NCBI RefSeq assembly: GCF_034479515.1 | Contig: NZ_CP140152.1 | Coordinates: 186,001-250,000 of the forward strand | DNA from: Duganella zoogloeoides | GTDB taxonomy: Bacteria; Pseudomonadota; Gammaproteobacteria; Burkholderiales; Burkholderiaceae_D | Length of the DNA: 64,000 nt | Reading direction: 5' to 3' | Shown: positions 17,578 through 27,071 of the stretch, piece by piece | How positions within the stretch are numbered: position 1 is the first letter of the stretch | How the letters are laid out: each line of letters opens with the position of its first letter | Notes under the pieces: model-generated | What the model was told of the DNA's origin: nothing | What the model saw: the letters and a program-made list of their open reading frames with translations, nothing else | Database searches by the model: none | Position numbers and translations under genes: made by a program

Positions 17578-18930
17578 ATGCAGAAATCCCTTATCGCCGT
17601 GCTGCTGTCCAGCGCTTTGATGACCTTGGCTTTACCTGGCGCACAGGCCGCCGATCTTATCCAAGTCTATCAGCAAGCACTGGCGAACGACGCCACGTAC
17701 GCCAGCGCCCGCTCGTCACTGGATGCGGGGCGCGAGCGCACCACCCAGGGACGCGCCGGCCTGCTGCCGTCGGTCTCGGCGCAGGGGAGCAATACTCGTA
17801 ACAATGGCGATTTCCGCCCGTTCAACGAGGGACAACTGATTACCGACGGTAGCGGCATCGGCTTTGTCACCCGGCGCGATACGGACAACCACGTCAACAG
17901 CTATTCCGTCACGCTGAGCCAGCCGCTGTTCAACTGGGCCGCCTGGCAAACCTATCAGCAGAGCAAGCTGGTCCAGGCCATCTCCGAAGCCACGTTCGCC
18001 CAGGCCCGCCAGGACCTGATCACCCGCGTGGCGCAAGCGTATTTCGACGTGCTCACGGCGCAGGACAACCTCACCGCCACCCAGGCGCAAAAAACCGCGA
18101 CCACCGAGCAGCTGGCTTCGGCCAAGCGCAATTTCGAAGTGGGCACCCAGACCATCACCGATACCCACGAGGCGCAAGCCGCGTACGACCTGGTGGTGGC
18201 GCAGGAGTTTGCCGCGATTACCGACCTCGATAACAAGCGCACCGCGCTGCAAGTCATTACCGGCAAGCCGACCGGCGAACTGGCGCCGCTGCGCGCCGGC
18301 GTGACCATCTCGGCGCCGGAGCCGGCCGCCATCGATCCGTGGGTGTCGTCGGCCGAAGGCCAGAACTTCTCGGTGATCGCTTCGCAGCTGCAGCTGGAAA
18401 TTTCCAAGCGCGACATCTCGCGCAACCGTGCCGGCCACATGCCGACCCTGAACCTGGCCGCATCGACCAGCCACCAAAGCACCACCGCGTCAGGCACGCA
18501 AAAGAACAACGCCATCGGCGTCACCTGGAGCGTGCCGATCTTCAGCGGCTTTGCCGTCACCAGCCAGGTGCGCGAAGCGATCGCGCTGGAAGACAAGGCC
18601 CGCAACGACCTGGAAGCTACCAAGCGGCTGGCCGCACAAAATGCCCGGGTGGCATTCCTCGGCATGAACAGCGGCCTGGCGCAAGTCAAAGCGCTGGAAG
18701 CGGCGGAAGTGTCGAGCAAGTCCTCGCTCGATTCCAACAAGCTCGGCTACCAGGTGGGCGTGCGCATCAATATCGACGTGCTGAACGCCCAGCGCCAGCT
18801 GTACGCGACCCAGAAAGACCTGTCCAAGGCGCGCTACGACACCGTCATGAACGGCCTGCGCCTGCGTTCCGCCGCTGGCACGCTGCGCGAGGATGACCTG
18901 GCGCCGATCAACGCCTTGCTGCAACATTAA
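17578..18930 (+). CDS. tolC: TolC family outer membrane channel protein
   Basis: A 450-residue outer membrane efflux/secretion channel. The signal peptide ends at AQA/ADLIQ. The two outer-membrane efflux repeats are visible: ADLIQVYQQALANDATY starts the first and the second begins around SVIASQLQLEISKRDI. The sequence VGVRINIDVLNAQRQLYATQKDL is the typical C-terminal TolC signature. A GGAGAAAGCA site precedes the ATG. The cognate pumps are elsewhere. Confidence 0.93.
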   Translation: MQKSLIAVLLSSALMTLALPGAQAADLIQVYQQALANDATYASARSSLDAGRERTTQGRAGLLPSVSAQGSNTRNNGDFRPFNEGQLITDGSGIGFVTRRDTDNHVNSYSVTLSQPLFNWAAWQTYQQSKLVQAISEATFAQARQDLITRVAQAYFDVLTAQDNLTATQAQKTATTEQLASAKRNFEVGTQTITDTHEAQAAYDLVVAQEFAAITDLDNKRTALQVITGKPTGELAPLRAGVTISAPEPAAIDPWVSSAEGQNFSVIASQLQLEISKRDISRNRAGHMPTLNLAASTSHQSTTASGTQKNNAIGVTWSVPIFSGFAVTSQVREAIALEDKARNDLEATKRLAAQNARVAFLGMNSGLAQVKALEAAEVSSKSSLDSNKLGYQVGVRINIDVLNAQRQLYATQKDLSKARYDTVMNGLRLRSAAGTLREDDLAPINALLQH

Positions 18931-19044
18931 GACGGAATTCACGCAACAAAAGTTGCCTTTCGTTATCGTATTAAGTTAGTATCCATTCCTGTTGTTTTAC
19001 AAATAATTAAGCTTTCGTACTAATTATTCGACTAGGGGAATGGA

Positions 19045-19563
19045 ATGGTTTTAGCGTGGATTTTGATCGTCGTCGGTGCAGTCCTGTTTTTCAGCATGGG
19101 CTTGCTGGGTGCGCTGTTGGCGGCGCCGGTCTGGTATTTTGCTTACCGTCAATGGCAAAAGGCCAGCGGCCCGCAGGCGCTGGTGACCAAGGGCTTCGAT
19201 GAGGAATTCCTCAAGTCGGCCGATTTTTCGCACACGTTTAAAAAATTCGCGATCGCGGTGGACGTGAAAAACCAGCGCGTGTACCTGGCGCAGAACGGCA
19301 AGTCGAAAATCTACAGCTATGCCGACATCCGTGGCTGGCGTTACAACCTCTCGACGGGCGGCGCCGTGTATGGCGGCGGCATGAACGCGGCCATGGTCAA
19401 TATTGCCAACAGCAACCAGAACGTCAACAGCAGCGGCTTTTTCGTGCGCGTCAAGGATGTCGATCATCCTGAATGGCAAATCCAGTTCAAGTACAACAAG
19501 CAGTATGAGCATGAACTGAAGCGCTGGATGGAAATTTTCGAACAAAAAGTGAACAACAACTAA
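19045..19563 (+). CDS. DUF4755 family membrane-anchored protein
   Basis: A 172-residue protein. Residues 1-33 form one or two membrane segments (LAWILIVVGAVLFF, then LLGALLAAPVWYFAY). The soluble part includes KKFAIAVDVKNQRVYLAQ, SYADIRGWRYN and IQFKYNKQYEHELKRWMEIFEQ, resembling DUF4755 proteins. The function is unknown. An AT-rich terminator-like hairpin follows. Confidence 0.7.
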   Translation: MVLAWILIVVGAVLFFSMGLLGALLAAPVWYFAYRQWQKASGPQALVTKGFDEEFLKSADFSHTFKKFAIAVDVKNQRVYLAQNGKSKIYSYADIRGWRYNLSTGGAVYGGGMNAAMVNIANSNQNVNSSGFFVRVKDVDHPEWQIQFKYNKQYEHELKRWMEIFEQKVNNN

Positions 19564-19584
19564 GCAAGTTCGCTGTCATCTGAA

Positions 19585-19617
19585 ATGCAGTAAAAAATTA
19601 TTTTGTTTTTACTGCAT
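19585..19617. terminator. AT-rich terminator after the DUF4755 gene
   Basis: A perfect 12-bp inverted repeat (ATGCAGTAAAAA at 19585-19596, TTTTTACTGCAT at 19606-19617, 9-base loop) has A/T runs on both arms, as in bidirectional intrinsic terminators. Confidence 0.6.
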
Positions 19618-19680
19618 CCAAATCGGCTGGTCGTTTGTAGTGCTGGGGTAAGCCCAACAACCACTACAGGAGCCAAGACC

Positions 19681-21342
19681 ATGCCTACCCTGCCATACGC
19701 CAAACTGTTGCTCGTTTCCGCTGTCTCGTTGTCGCTCGTCGCTTGCGGCGGCAGCGATGACGATATCGGCACCAATACGCCCGTTCCGCCCACCACCCCG
19801 CCTGTGGTGACCGTGGCGGGCGACGTGTTCGTGCTGACCGCGAGCAACAAGCTGCTGTCGTTCGACCGCGCCACTCCCGGCACCATTCGCACCACGGCCA
19901 CCGTGACCGGCCTGCAAGCGGGCGAAAACCTGCTGGGCATCGATTACCGCCCGGCCGATGGCATGCTGTACGGCGTGGGCAGCACCGGCCGCATCTATAC
20001 CCTCGATGGCACGACCGGCGCGGCCACCCTCAAGTCCACCCTGGCCGCTGATACGACCGACACCACCTTGCCGTTCACGGCGCTGGCCGGTACCGAGTTC
20101 GGCGTCGATTTCAACCCGGTGGCCGACCGCCTGCGGCTGGTGAGCAACACCGGCCAAAGCCTGCGCATCAATGTCGATACCGGCGCCACCACCACCGACG
20201 GCGCCATCAATGGCGGCGCGGTCAACACCGCCATCACGGCCGCTGCCTACACCAACAGCTTTGCCGGCACCGGCAGCACCACCTTGTTCGTGATCGATGC
20301 CGCCAACGGCACGCTGTACACCCAGAACCCGCCCAACAACGGCACCCTGGCCCTCCCGCTGCCACTCGGCCTGACCGCCACTGCCGTGGCCGGCTTCGAT
20401 ATCGATGCCCGCACCAACACCGGCTACGCCGTGATGACGGTGGGCGGCGTGCGCGGCTTCTACACGCTGAACCTGGCCGCACCCGTTGCGCCCGCTACGC
20501 AGGCTACCCTGGTGGCCGCGATCAATGTGACCGAAGAGTTGCGTGGCGTTGCCCTCAAGGCGCCGGCCGCACCCATCGCTTACGGCCTGACCGACGACGC
20601 CCGCCTGGTCACTTTTAAAACGGCTACCCCGAATACGCTGGACGCCAATGTCGCCATTTCCGGCCTGGCATCGGGCGAGCGCCTGCTGGGCATCGACATC
20701 CGGCCGAAGGATGGCCTGCTTTACGGCATGTCCTCGACCGGCCGCATCGTCACCGTCGACCCTGCTACCGGCGCTGCGACCGCCCGTGCCACGCTGGCAG
20801 CGGACCCGACGGACACCACCGCGCCCTACACGGCCATTACCGGCACCGCGTTTGCCGTGGACTTCAACCCGGTGGCCGACCGCCTGCGCGTGATCGGTAA
20901 TACCGGCCAGAGCCTGCGTATCAATGTCGATACCGGCGCTACCACCACTGACGGCGCCCTCAACCGCGCCGGTCTGGCGCCGGTAGTGACCGCTGCTGCT
21001 TACACCAACAGCTATGCCGGCACCACGGCCACCCAGCTGTTCGACATCGACACGGCCAGCGCCAGCCTGGCGCTGCAAAATCCGCCGAATGACGGCACGC
21101 TGGTCAATGTGGGTCTGTTGAACGTGGCGGTGGCGGGGGACGCCGGTTTCGATATCGCCGGCGGCGCCAACGGCCTGGCGCTGGCAGCGTTGCGCACCAC
21201 GGCCAGCGGTCCGAGCGCGCTGTACCGGATCGACCTGGCCACCGGCGCAGCAGTGCTGGTCAATGGCGCGGCTACCCCGGCGACGTCGGCGATCGGCGCC
21301 GGTGCGGTGGGGCTGACCGACCTGGCGATCGCCATCAAGTAA
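19681..21342 (+). CDS. DUF4394 lipoprotein with two tandem domains
   Basis: A 553-residue lipoprotein. The lipobox is SLVACGGSDDD after a 22-residue signal. Two copies of the DUF4394 unit follow (about residues 45-295 and 300-553); each carries LLGID-RP-DG-LYG, then VDFNPVADRLR and TGQSLRINVDTGATTTDGA. The repeats suggest a beta-propeller-like fold made from a duplicated unit. The function is unknown; the lipobox suggests an envelope location. AGGAG precedes ATG 19681. Confidence 0.82.
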   Translation: MPTLPYAKLLLVSAVSLSLVACGGSDDDIGTNTPVPPTTPPVVTVAGDVFVLTASNKLLSFDRATPGTIRTTATVTGLQAGENLLGIDYRPADGMLYGVGSTGRIYTLDGTTGAATLKSTLAADTTDTTLPFTALAGTEFGVDFNPVADRLRLVSNTGQSLRINVDTGATTTDGAINGGAVNTAITAAAYTNSFAGTGSTTLFVIDAANGTLYTQNPPNNGTLALPLPLGLTATAVAGFDIDARTNTGYAVMTVGGVRGFYTLNLAAPVAPATQATLVAAINVTEELRGVALKAPAAPIAYGLTDDARLVTFKTATPNTLDANVAISGLASGERLLGIDIRPKDGLLYGMSSTGRIVTVDPATGAATARATLAADPTDTTAPYTAITGTAFAVDFNPVADRLRVIGNTGQSLRINVDTGATTTDGALNRAGLAPVVTAAAYTNSYAGTTATQLFDIDTASASLALQNPPNDGTLVNVGLLNVAVAGDAGFDIAGGANGLALAALRTTASGPSALYRIDLATGAAVLVNGAATPATSAIGAGAVGLTDLAIAIK

Positions 21343-21353
21343 GCGCCGGACGT

Positions 21354-21387
21354 AAAAATGGCGGGCTGTGCAGCCCGCCATTTTTTT
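21354..21387. terminator. Strong intrinsic terminator, likely bidirectional
   Basis: An 11-bp GC-rich stem (ATGGCGGGCTG / CAGCCCGCCAT, 2-base loop) flanked by A5 and T7 runs follows the DUF4394 gene; the minus-strand gloA ends 103 bases beyond it. Confidence 0.85.
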
Positions 21388-21489
21388 GCGCCCGGTATTG
21401 CGCGCTCCGAGCCAACACCGCCTTGCCCTGGCATCGAACCCCGTACGGGTGCCGATGCCAGGGCGGCCATGCGGGTTAAGGGTTAAAAG

Positions 21490-21897
21490 TTACAGCCCGG
21501 CGCCGGCGCCGTCGAAGCGGCGTTCGATCAGCTCGATCTTGTAGCCATCGGGATCGGTAACAAACGCGATCACGGTGTTGCCGCCCTTGACCGGACCTGG
21601 CTCGCGGGTGACGGCGCCGCCATTGGCGCGCACCGATTCGGCGGCGGCGTAGATGTCGTCGGCCGAGATGGCGATATGGCCGTAGGCGGTGCCCAGGTCA
21701 TAGCTGGTGGTGCCGTAGTTGTACGTCAGTTCCAGTTCCGCGTGCTCGGGGTTGGACCCGTAACCGAGGAATGCCAGCGTGTACTGGTATTCCGGGTTGT
21801 CGCTGGTGCGCAGCAGTTTCATGCCCAGCACCTTGGTGTAGAAATCAATGGAGCGCTGAAGATCGCCGACTCGCAGCATCGTATGCAGAATTCGCAT
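21490..21897 (-). CDS. gloA: Lactoylglutathione lyase (glyoxalase I)
   Basis: A 135-residue metalloenzyme that converts the methylglyoxal-glutathione hemithioacetal to S-lactoylglutathione. The nickel/zinc ligands of the family are visible: His5 ([10 protein letters not shown]), the Glu in AELELTYN, the His in YGHIAI and the Glu in YKIELIE. Length and sequence match E. coli GloA closely, apart from a short Gly/Ala tail. It is probably monocistronic. Confidence 0.96.
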   Translation of the reverse strand: MRILHTMLRVGDLQRSIDFYTKVLGMKLLRTSDNPEYQYTLAFLGYGSNPEHAELELTYNYGTTSYDLGTAYGHIAISADDIYAAAESVRANGGAVTREPGPVKGGNTVIAFVTDPDGYKIELIERRFDGAGAGL

Positions 21898-21966
21898 GGT
21901 GGTCTTTCGTGATGAACAAGCGGCGATTTTATGCGATTTAAGCGGACTCCGTTGCGCGCCTTAGCA

Positions 21967-22057
21967 GTTGACCAACCCTTCAGAGCAAGGCGCAGGGACG
22001 AAGACAGTACATATGTACGGCACGGCCCTGCAACGCCGCTATGAAGGGTTGGTCAAC
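21967..22057. repeat. Long interrupted palindrome between gloA and osmC
   Basis: Perfect 16-base arms (GTTGACCAACCCTTCA at 21967-21982 and its complement at 22042-22057) enclose a second, imperfect stem (GCGCAGGG / CCCTGCAACGC) and a central 12-base palindrome GTACATATGTAC at 22007-22018. It occupies most of the gloA-osmC gap and ends four bases before the osmC stop codon. It looks like a dispersed intergenic repeat. Confidence 0.65.
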
Positions 22058-22060
22058 CGC

Positions 22061-22492
22061 TTATGCTTGCAGTTTTGCGTCGAGGGTGATTTCTGCGTTG
22101 AGCAGCTTCGAGACCGGGCAATTGACCTTGGCCTTGTTGGCGGCTTCCTCGAACTTGGCCTGATCGGCGCCGGGGATGGTGGCCAGCAAGGTCAGGTGCA
22201 CCTTGGTGATGGCAAAGCCGCCATCGACCTTGTCGAGCGTGACCGCTGCGGTGGTTTCCAGCTTTTGCGCAGTCATGCCTGCTTCAGCCAGTACGCCCGA
22301 CAATGCCATCGTGTAGCAGCCGGCGTGGGCGGCGCCAATCAGCTCTTCCGGGTTGGTGCCGGGGCCGTCTTCGAAACGGGCCTTGAAGCCGTAAGGGGCT
22401 TCTTTGAGCACCCCGGTCTGGGTGGAAATGCTGCCGATGCCGTCTTTCAGGCCACCGCTCCAGACTGCTGAACCGCTGTGTTGACTGCTCAT
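22061..22492 (-). CDS. osmC: OsmC family peroxiredoxin
   Basis: A 143-residue thiol peroxidase for organic hydroperoxides. The reactive and resolving cysteines are Cys59 (AAHAGCYTMAL) and Cys125 (KVNCPVSKLL). Start 22492 follows AAGGAGAAATAT. The closest relatives are OsmC rather than Ohr by overall pattern. The sugar dehydrogenase gene lies upstream on the same strand with 23 bases between, so they may share a transcript. Confidence 0.92.
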   Translation of the reverse strand: MSSQHSGSAVWSGGLKDGIGSISTQTGVLKEAPYGFKARFEDGPGTNPEELIGAAHAGCYTMALSGVLAEAGMTAQKLETTAAVTLDKVDGGFAITKVHLTLLATIPGADQAKFEEAANKAKVNCPVSKLLNAEITLDAKLQA

Positions 22493-22515
22493 ATATTTCT
22501 CCTTGGGTTGAATGG

Positions 22516-23880
22516 TTATTTGCTGGCGGTGGCAGCTGCCGGAGCCACCCGCCAGATGATGTTGCCCACGTCGTCGGCCACCAGCACGGCGCCCGGTTTG
22601 TCGATGGCGACGCCCACCGGACGGCCTTGCGCCTTGCCCTTGGCGTCGAGGAAGCCGGTGAGGAAGTCCTGCGGCGGCCCCGACGGCTTGCCGTTGGCGA
22701 ACGGCACATACACCACCTTGTAGCCGCTGTGCGGCTTGCGGTTCCACGAGCCATGCTGGCCGATGAAGGCGCCGCCCTGGTAGGCCTGCGGCAGCAGCTT
22801 GCCTTCGTAGAACACCAGCCCCAGCGAGGCCGTGTGGCCGCCCAGTGCATAGTCGGGCGCGATGGCCTTGGCCACCAGGTCCGGTTTGGCGGGCTTGATG
22901 CGCACATCGACGTTCTGGCCGAAATAGCTGTACGGCCAGCCGTAAAAGCCGCCGTCGCGCACCGAGGTCATGTAATCAGGCACCAGGTCGTTGCCCAGTT
23001 CGTCGCGCTCGTTGACGACCGTCCACAGCGCCTTGGTGTGCGGCTCGAAGCCCATGCCGTTGGGGTTGCGCAGGCCGGTGGCAAACAGGCGGCCCTTGCC
23101 GCTGGCAATGTCGAACTGCCAGATCGCCGCGCGGCCTTCTTCCTCTTCCATGCCGTTTTCGCCGACATTGCTGTTGGAGCCGACCGTGACGTACAACGAC
23201 TTGCCGTCGGGGCTGGCGATGACGTTCTTGGTCCAGTGGTGGTTGCGGGTGCCGGCCGGCAAGTCCATGACCTTGGTGCCGGCAGCGGCGATGGTGGTGT
23301 CGCCTTCCTTGTACGGGAAGCGCACCAGTGCATCGCTGTTGGCGATGTACAGGTTGTTGCCGACCAGCGCCATGCCGAACGGCGAATTCAAGCCTTGCAG
23401 GAACACGGTGCGGCTTTGCGCCACGCCCTTGGCATCGACGCCGCGCAGCAGGGTGATGCGATTGGCGGACGGCGTGACCGCGCCGGCTTTTTTCATCTGG
23501 TGCTGCATGATCTTGCCCTTGATGCCCTTGCTGTCGTCGGGCTTGGGCGGAGCGTTGGTTTCGGCCACCAGCACGTCGCCGTTGGGCAGCGTGTAGATCC
23601 AGCGCGGGTGGTCGAGGTCGCGTGCGTACGCCGTGACGGTGAAGCCGGCGGGCGGGCGCGGGGTCTCCTGCGCGGTCCAGCGATCGACCGCTGCCACGTT
23701 GACGGTGGGGATCAGCGACTTGTCGGGCTTGGGCAGCACCGGATTGGGGCCGAAGCCGACCGGGTAGGCGGCGGCGCCGGCCGGTGCCGCGGGGGCTGCT
23801 GGCGCGGTCTGCGCCAGCGCGACAGCGGAAGCGAGCGCAGTAAGAGTGAAGACGACGGTGCGTGCGGTGGCGTGGTTCAT
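22516..23880 (-). CDS. PQQ-dependent sugar (sorbosone-type) dehydrogenase
   Basis: A 454-residue exported beta-propeller oxidoreductase. The signal peptide ends near [10 protein letters not shown], followed by an Ala/Pro linker. Propeller motifs include [49 protein letters not shown] and [18 protein letters not shown], matching the L-sorbosone/glucose dehydrogenase family that uses PQQ and calcium in the periplasm. The natural sugar is unknown. Confidence 0.85.
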   Translation of the reverse strand: MNHATARTVVFTLTALASAVALAQTAPAAPAAPAGAAAYPVGFGPNPVLPKPDKSLIPTVNVAAVDRWTAQETPRPPAGFTVTAYARDLDHPRWIYTLPNGDVLVAETNAPPKPDDSKGIKGKIMQHQMKKAGAVTPSANRITLLRGVDAKGVAQSRTVFLQGLNSPFGMALVGNNLYIANSDALVRFPYKEGDTTIAAAGTKVMDLPAGTRNHHWTKNVIASPDGKSLYVTVGSNSNVGENGMEEEEGRAAIWQFDIASGKGRLFATGLRNPNGMGFEPHTKALWTVVNERDELGNDLVPDYMTSVRDGGFYGWPYSYFGQNVDVRIKPAKPDLVAKAIAPDYALGGHTASLGLVFYEGKLLPQAYQGGAFIGQHGSWNRKPHSGYKVVYVPFANGKPSGPPQDFLTGFLDAKGKAQGRPVGVAIDKPGAVLVADDVGNIIWRVAPAAATASK

Positions 23881-23905
23881 GTAGTGGCAGGTCCTGTTGG
23901 TATTG

Positions 23906-24160
23906 TTAGTCTTGTTTGGTGTCGGGCAGCGGCTTGGCAGTAGCCTCGCGCGGGGCCGGGGTGTGCACCTGTTGCACGCCGGGCTTGTTGCGCAGGTCGG
24001 TATCGACCATGCCGCTGTCGATATCGGCAGCGGCTTGTTTCATGATAGTGCGTTCCTTGGGTTTCTGGCCCTCGGGCGATTCGTCACGCTCGTGTGGCAG
24101 GCGCTTGCCGCCGTCGTTTTCAATCTTTTCGTCGGTATTGACTTTTTCTTGGGTAGACAT
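23906..24160 (-). CDS. Small hydrophilic hypothetical protein
   Basis: An 84-residue, highly charged protein with no cysteine and no predicted membrane segment. A clear GGAGG precedes ATG 24160. I do not recognise a domain. The low-complexity, Lys/Glu/Asp-rich composition suggests a disordered or stress-related protein. It lies 25 bases upstream of the sugar dehydrogenase gene on the same strand, so it may be in its operon. Confidence 0.6.
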   Translation of the reverse strand: MSTQEKVNTDEKIENDGGKRLPHERDESPEGQKPKERTIMKQAAADIDSGMVDTDLRNKPGVQQVHTPAPREATAKPLPDTKQD

Positions 24161-24263
24161 CGTGCCCTCCGGGTTTTATTGTGCGATCGATATTAGCGAG
24201 TTGTCATGGCCTTGGTCGCCACCTTGAATCTTGACAACTTCCAACCGCCACGTCGGTGCGCGC

Positions 24264-24320
24264 TTGCACTCCGGGCAAGTGCACACTATACTGCGCAAAA
24301 TACTGTTCATATGTACAGCA
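24264..24320 (+). promoter_or_regulatory. Sigma-70 promoter with LexA (SOS) box for nadK-recN
   Basis: TTGCAC (24264-24269), a 17-base spacer and TATACT (24287-24292) form a good sigma-70 promoter. TACTGT-TCATATGT-ACAGCA at 24301-24320 contains CTGT-N8-ACAG, the LexA consensus of gamma- and betaproteobacteria, placed over the expected transcription start. The downstream genes are nadK and recN; recN is a classical SOS gene. Confidence 0.8.
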
Positions 24321-24417
24321 AACCAGTGCGGGCCGTGGGTTGGCCGGTGATGGCAGAACCCGACGTAATCGGTTACTCTGCTGCGTGTCGCCGCCGCCAA
24401 CTTTTGCCGAGATTTTT

Positions 24418-25326
24418 ATGACTACCAAGCACGCCGTCTTTCACACCATCGCACTGGCCGTGCGCAAGAACACCGACGGCATCGCCGACTCGGTGGGCAG
24501 CGTGGTCGATTTTTTGCAGGCTGGCGGCTACACGGTGGTGTTCGAGGAGCAAACCGCGCTGGACCTGGCGCCGCATTTTTCCGGCCTCCGGTCCATGACC
24601 GCCGCCGAGATCGGCGCCGAAGCGGACCTGGCCATCGTCATGGGCGGCGACGGCACCATGCTGGGCATCGCCCGCCAGTTGGCGCCCTACAATGTGCCGC
24701 TGATCGGCATCAACCAGGGCCGCCTCGGGTTTATCACCGACATCCCGCTCGAGGGCATGTTCGAGGTGCTCACCCGCATGCTGGCCGGCAGCTTCAAGGC
24801 CGAACGCCGCACCCTGCTGGAAGGCAGCGTGCTGCGCGAAGGCAAGAGCATCCACCTGGGGCTGGCCGTCAACGACGTGGTGGTGGCGCGCGGCGCCGGC
24901 GCCGGCATGGTCGAGCTGCGCGTGGACGTGGACAACCAGTTCATGTACAACCAGCGCTCGGACGGTCTCATCATTTCCACCGCCACCGGCTCCACCGCGT
25001 ATGCGCTGTCGGCCGGCGGCCCGCTGCTGCACCCGGCCCTGGGCGGCATCGTGATGGTGCCGATTGCGCCGCACGCGCTGTCCAACCGGCCCATCGTGTT
25101 GCCCGAGTCGAGCGAGATCATGGTGGAAATCGTGCGTGGGCGCGATATCAGCGTCAACTTCGACATGCAAACCTTTGCCAGCCTGATGCCGCAAGACCAG
25201 ATCGTGATCCGGCGCTCGCCGCACACGATCAACTTCCTGCATCCGGAAAACTGGAGCTATTACAACACCCTGCGCGAAAAACTCCATTGGAACGAGTATC
25301 CGTCGGGTGAAGGCAAACTCAGTTAA
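24418..25326 (+). CDS. nadK: NAD kinase
   Basis: A 302-residue enzyme that phosphorylates NAD to [13 protein letters not shown] (the GGDG motif) is at about 82-90; [10 protein letters not shown] is the conserved NE/D motif and [23 protein letters not shown] the second nucleotide site. ATG 24418 is used because upstream in-frame codons run into the promoter and SOS box. recN starts 20 bases after the stop, so the two share the SOS-type promoter. Confidence 0.95.
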   Translation: MTTKHAVFHTIALAVRKNTDGIADSVGSVVDFLQAGGYTVVFEEQTALDLAPHFSGLRSMTAAEIGAEADLAIVMGGDGTMLGIARQLAPYNVPLIGINQGRLGFITDIPLEGMFEVLTRMLAGSFKAERRTLLEGSVLREGKSIHLGLAVNDVVVARGAGAGMVELRVDVDNQFMYNQRSDGLIISTATGSTAYALSAGGPLLHPALGGIVMVPIAPHALSNRPIVLPESSEIMVEIVRGRDISVNFDMQTFASLMPQDQIVIRRSPHTINFLHPENWSYYNTLREKLHWNEYPSGEGKLS

Positions 25327-25346
25327 CCCCCTACTTTCAGGCATCC

Positions 25347-26993
25347 ATGCTCCGCACCCTGTCCATCCGTGATTTCGTTATCGTCGATTCGATCGAACTG
25401 GAATTTTCCGCAGGCTTTACCGTCTTCACCGGCGAAACCGGGGCCGGCAAGTCGATCCTGATCGATGCGCTGACGCTGGCCCTGGGCGGCCGGGGCGATG
25501 CCAGCGTGGTGCGCGAAGGCGCGGCCAAGGCCGACATCACCGCCGATTTTGCGCCCTCGGCCCAGGCCGCCGAGTGGTTGCAGACGCACGAGTTCGCAGT
25601 GGAAGAGGGGGGCGCACTGCTGCGCCGGGTGATCGACAACGCCGGCCGCAGCAAGGCGTACATCAACGGCGTGGCCGCCACTGCCGCCCAGCTGCGCGAA
25701 CTGGGCGACCTGCTGGTGGACATCCACGGCCAGCACGCCCACCAGTCGCTGATGAAGGCCGACGCCCAGCGCGCGCTGCTCGACGGCCAAGCCGGCGCCG
25801 ACACGCGTGCCGTCGCGGCTGCCTATAAAACCTGGCGTGCGGTTGCGAAGCAGCTGGAAGAATTCGAAACCAACGCCGCCAACGTGTTATACGAGCGCGA
25901 GCGGCTGGAGTGGCAGGTCAACGAACTGGAGAAGCTGGCCGTCAAACCGGGCGAGTGGGCCGAGGTGACCAACGAGCAAAGCCGGCTGTCGCACGCGGCC
26001 AGCCTGCTCGAAGGCGCGCAGGAGGCTTTGACCGTGCTGTCCGAGGCGGAAGAGCATCCGATCATCTCGCAACTGTCGTCACTGAACCAAAAACTGGGCA
26101 AGCTGGCGGCGGTCGATTCCGGCATGCAGGTCGTCGTCGATCTGATCGAACCGGCGCGCATCCAGTTGCAGGAAGCGGTGTACGCGATCAACGATTACCT
26201 CGACCGCGTCGATCTCGACCCCGAGCGGCTGCGGTCGGTGGAATCGCGCATGGAGGCGATCCACTCGGCCGCGCGCAAGTTCCGCGTGACCGAGGAAGAG
26301 TTACCGGACGAGCACGCCAGGCAGGCCGAGCGCCTGGCACAACTGGCCGATGCCAGCGACATCGAAGGCTTGCGCAAGCAGGAGCAAAAGCTCAAGAACG
26401 CCTACCTCGACGTGGCGAAAAAACTCAGCACCGTGCGCGCCCGCACCGGCCGCCAGCTGGCCGATGCCGTCACCCGCGCAATGCAGGAACTGAGCATGAC
26501 GGGCGGACGTTTCGATATCGCCCTGAACCCGTGCGAGCCGGGTGTGCACGGCGTGGAGCAGGTGGAATTCCTGGTGGCCGGCCATGCCGGCGTGGCGGCG
26601 CGGCCGCTGGCCAAGGTGGCTTCCGGTGGCGAACTGGCGCGGATTTCGCTGGCGATTTCCGTGATCACGTCCAAGGCCGCCACCACGCCCACGCTGATTT
26701 TCGACGAGGTCGACAGCGGCATCGGCGGCGCCGTGGCCGAGGTGGTGGGGCGCCTGCTGCGCCGGCTGGGCCAGGAGCGGCAAGTGCTGTGCGTGACCCA
26801 CTTGCCGCAGGTGGCCAGCCAGGGCGGCCAGCACTTCCAGGTGGCCAAGCGCACGCTGGCCAATGGCAAGACGGCCTCGCGCATCGACGTGCTCGATTCG
26901 GGCGCGCGGGTGGAAGAGGTGGCGCGCATGTTGGGCGGCCTCGAGATTACCGCCACCACGCGTCAGCATGCGCGCGAGTTGTTGGCGTCCTGA
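25347..26993 (+). CDS. recN: DNA repair protein RecN
   Basis: A 548-residue SMC-like ATPase for double-strand break repair. Walker A GETGAGKS is at 29-36, an extended helical middle forms the coiled-coil arms, and the C-terminal ABC signature is ASGGELARISLAI followed by Walker B PTLIFDEVDSGIGG. Length matches E. coli RecN. It lies behind nadK under the LexA-type operator. Confidence 0.96.
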   Translation: MLRTLSIRDFVIVDSIELEFSAGFTVFTGETGAGKSILIDALTLALGGRGDASVVREGAAKADITADFAPSAQAAEWLQTHEFAVEEGGALLRRVIDNAGRSKAYINGVAATAAQLRELGDLLVDIHGQHAHQSLMKADAQRALLDGQAGADTRAVAAAYKTWRAVAKQLEEFETNAANVLYERERLEWQVNELEKLAVKPGEWAEVTNEQSRLSHAASLLEGAQEALTVLSEAEEHPIISQLSSLNQKLGKLAAVDSGMQVVVDLIEPARIQLQEAVYAINDYLDRVDLDPERLRSVESRMEAIHSAARKFRVTEEELPDEHARQAERLAQLADASDIEGLRKQEQKLKNAYLDVAKKLSTVRARTGRQLADAVTRAMQELSMTGGRFDIALNPCEPGVHGVEQVEFLVAGHAGVAARPLAKVASGGELARISLAISVITSKAATTPTLIFDEVDSGIGGAVAEVVGRLLRRLGQERQVLCVTHLPQVASQGGQHFQVAKRTLANGKTASRIDVLDSGARVEEVARMLGGLEITATTRQHARELLAS

Positions 26994-27071
26994 GCAGGTG
27001 TGGGGTCCGGTGGTTGCGCGCGTTCTTATCTATAATGGCGCGTTAATCCAATTTCATTGCCGGCCCGCCAC

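Noticed and set aside
22004..22020. LexA-like GTACATATGTAC between gloA and osmC
   Set aside because: It lacks the CTGT-N8-ACAG arms and is the centre of a larger repeat palindrome, so it is not called as an SOS box.
24176..24400. 74-codon minus-strand open frames in the nadK upstream region
   Set aside because: They overlap the promoter and SOS box, have no ribosome site and resemble no family.
27013..27036. TTGCGC and TATAAT before hemH as a promoter
   Set aside because: The spacing between them is only 12 bases, so no proper sigma-70 promoter can be called; TATAAT alone is too common.
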